From Baffinella frigidus (taxonomy: Eukaryota; Cryptophyceae; Cryptomonadales; Baffinellaceae): 18,987 bases of DNA. The DNA is taken from NCBI GenBank assembly GCA_026770585.1, contig MU646393.1, forward strand, positions 543,492 through 562,478. Direction: 5' to 3'. Below the pieces are notes generated by a model. It did no database searches. It worked only from the letters and a program-made list of their open reading frames with translations, and had not been told where the DNA came from. The translations under genes and the position numbers were made by a program. Positions 8,001 to 11,000 of the stretch are shown here, piece by piece (within the stretch, counting starts at the first letter, position 1; every line of letters begins with the position of its first letter).

Positions 8001-11000
8001 TGGGAAGGTCACCCGGGGCGTCGTGTTTGAGCTTCATGGCGTCTTTCTCGTCATTGAACTTCTTGCCTGGTTGAGGGTATCGGGTGGAGGTTTCAGGTTT
8101 CGGGTTTAAGGGTTCAGGAGGTAGGTAAACGTTTAGGGTTTGGGGTTTGGGGTTTCGGGTGACGGATTCGTGTTTCGGGTTTTTGGTTTTTGGTTGCTGG
8201 GGTTTGTTTTCGACACCGCCACCCTTTGAAACCGCCGGAATAGTCCTCGTTTGCCCTGAAGTTGCCGTTCGTTGGCAATCGAGATACTATTTTGGTGTTT
8301 TTGGTTTCGTATTTCGTATTTCGGGTTCCGGGTTTCTGTATTCTGTTTTCTGTTTTCTGTTTTCTGTTTTCTGTTTTCGGGGTTCGGGGAGTTGCCGTAG
8401 ATGAACTCCCCGCCCGACCGTATTTCGGGTTTCGGTTTTCGGTTTTCGGTTTTCGGGTTTAAGGTTTGGGAGTTTTGCCGTAGATGGACTCCCCGCCCGA
8501 CCGTATTTCGGGTTCCGGGTTCCGGGTTCCGGGTTCCGGGTTCCGGGTTTCGGGGTTAAGGTTTGGGAATTTTGCCGTAGATGGACTCCCCGCCCGACCC
8601 GTCAAACCGCGTCACGTCCCCACCCTGCGCCACAAATCCTGCTCCAACAAAGGGTTCAGTCCAGGACCCCTTTTTGTGACTCTTTTTTAGGGTTTAGGGT
8701 CTCTCCCTCGACTGAACCTGAACTGCCCTTCGTTTGAAAGTGTCTCAATCCTGCTCCAAGAAAAATGAAGGACATGGGAGGTTTCTTAAGTTAACATGCA
8801 CTCAAGTTGACATGCACGACCGCGGTATGGAGAGATTGATAATTTATTGCCAAACAACCAGCGTCAGCGCCGCACATGCTCCGCATTGTGCCACTTACTG
8901 TACCCCGTGTCGGCCGCTCATACGAGCATTTTCCAGATGGGTTCTAACTCCACCTCCTACCCCGCGGTATGGAGCCAGGGGAAGAGGTGGGTAGAGACCG
9001 CTCTTCATTTCAATTTCAGAACAAGACAGATTCTGTCCCGCTATCTTAGGCTTCCGACGCAGAAGATAAGGGTGTATATGCTAAATTAGGCATACGGTGA
9101 TGCTATCTTACGCCTTTTTATGTGGATAGATTCTGGTATGTTCCGAGAGGAATTTGATGCCGCCATGGCCACCATGTATCCCCCCGGACCACTCGAGACT
9201 GGAAGAGGGACTATTTTAAAAGTTTTAAGTTTACAAGTCCTTTACAAGTGAAGAGGGGGAAAATGTGTAGTAATTTTCACACCCAAGAGGCGTTTGGTCA
9301 CGTATCTGGGGTTATAACGCCAGATACGAGACCAAGCCTGCCCGTGACTGGTACTAAATTTTATAACCCCACATTTGAAATGGTCACTCTTCTAGCCTCG
9401 AGTGGAAGGAGGCTGGTCTGCAGCGGATGGCACTTTATCCACACGAGGCTACCCATGCGAACAGAATAAATGGACGTTTTAGGGGTTTGTGGGAAAGCCT
9501 GCACGGAATGCGTGCAGGTACGTGACCAATTGTTGACTTTTGGCGTCTTTCCTAGGCAATAATCCAATGCTTGACTTAGGAATCTGTTTACGCGAGTAGC
9601 CTCGTGTGATACCCCGGTGATGAACAGGAGATGACAGGATGGGGAGTGACCTCTTTTTGTTTCACAGAGAGTAGCACTCCCGCTGACTCAACCAGGCAGG
9701 GTTGACACCGGGGCAGTGAATCAGTTAGGAAGGCTTGGTACACCAGGATCAGCACCAGCTACCACCAACCCTCACGGGCGGACCAAATCGTCGATTTTCA
9801 GACCTCAGAATCACCTTGCAGCGGGGTCGGATCCGACCCCGCTGCAAGGTGATTTTGAGGTCTGAAAATCGACGATTTGGTCCGCCCGTGAGGGTTGGTG
9901 GTAGTCAAAAGTCGTGGGAGTCTCTGCTGTTACCCCATATTAATAGTTACAGGACCCAAGAATAGTTTTGTAAAGCAATTCTTTCCGGTGAAAAATGTAA
10001 AACGAGTGCCACTTAAACCTATAAAAGCATTACAATTCCTCTTTAAACAGACCCGCGTTTTATAATCTGTACCAGCACGAGTTTCTTAACAAAATTATTA
10101 TTGGGCACCAACACTAAGAGTATGCCATAAACAGTCAGGGCCGACGCAGCAAGCAGCCGCTCTAGAGGGTCGCAACCTGTTTCTCTAGAGGGTCGCAACC
10201 TGTTTCTGTAGATGGTCGTAACCTGTCTCTCTAGAGGGTCGTAACCTGTCTCTCCAGAGGGTCGCAACCTGTCTCTCCAGAGGGTCGCAACCCGTCTCTC
10301 TAGAGGGTCGCAACCTGTCTCTCTAGAGGGTCGCAACCTGTCTCTCTAGAGGGTCGTAACCTGTCTCTCAAGAGGGTCGTAACCTATCTCTCTAGAGGGT
10401 CGCAACCTGTCTCTCTAGAGGGTCGCAACATGTCTCTCCAGAGGGTCGCAACCTGTCTCTCTAGAGGGTCGCAACCTGTCTCTCTAGAGGGTCGTAACCT
10501 GTCTCTCTAGAGTGTCGTAACCTGTCTGGATGCCTCTAGAGGGTCGAAACCTGTCTGGATTCGGTGGAATGGGCACCCCTTGAAGTGCAGCGGCTTCTTG
10601 CTCTCCTTGCCCACCCCTTTCTCCCCTGATCGCCCCCGACCGAGTGATTTCATCCGGGAATAAGTATTTTTCTTTTTAAAAATCTGCTCGAAAATTACTA
10701 CATAATTTCTTCGGACGTGTCCCGTTGTGTAGTCATTTTCATTGCCAGATTTTCAAAGAAAAATACTTGTTCCCGGATTAGAGTCATTCCACACGCACCC
10801 GGAAGTTCATTCGGGCACATACTTTAATCAAATGAAAATGGGCATCGAAATTTACCACACATTTGCTTTACTATTACTAGTAGCAGCCTTCTGTGTAGTA
10901 AATTTCGTTACCCGTTTTCATTACATCAAATGACATCCCCGGATGAGAGTCAAAAATTTGACGGTGGACGTGTTGCTTTTTATACCAGAGGTTGTAGATT

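Noticed and set aside
8147-8690. Gly/Phe/Val-rich frames (GFRVSG type)
   Set aside because: Products of telomere-like and short-unit repeats in intron 6; the opposite strand holds the real exon 6.
10043-10556. CRISPR array or coding repeat in the 23-bp array
   Set aside because: Units are contiguous without unique spacers; 23 bp shifts frame at each unit; the unit derives from an exon border of a eukaryotic gene.
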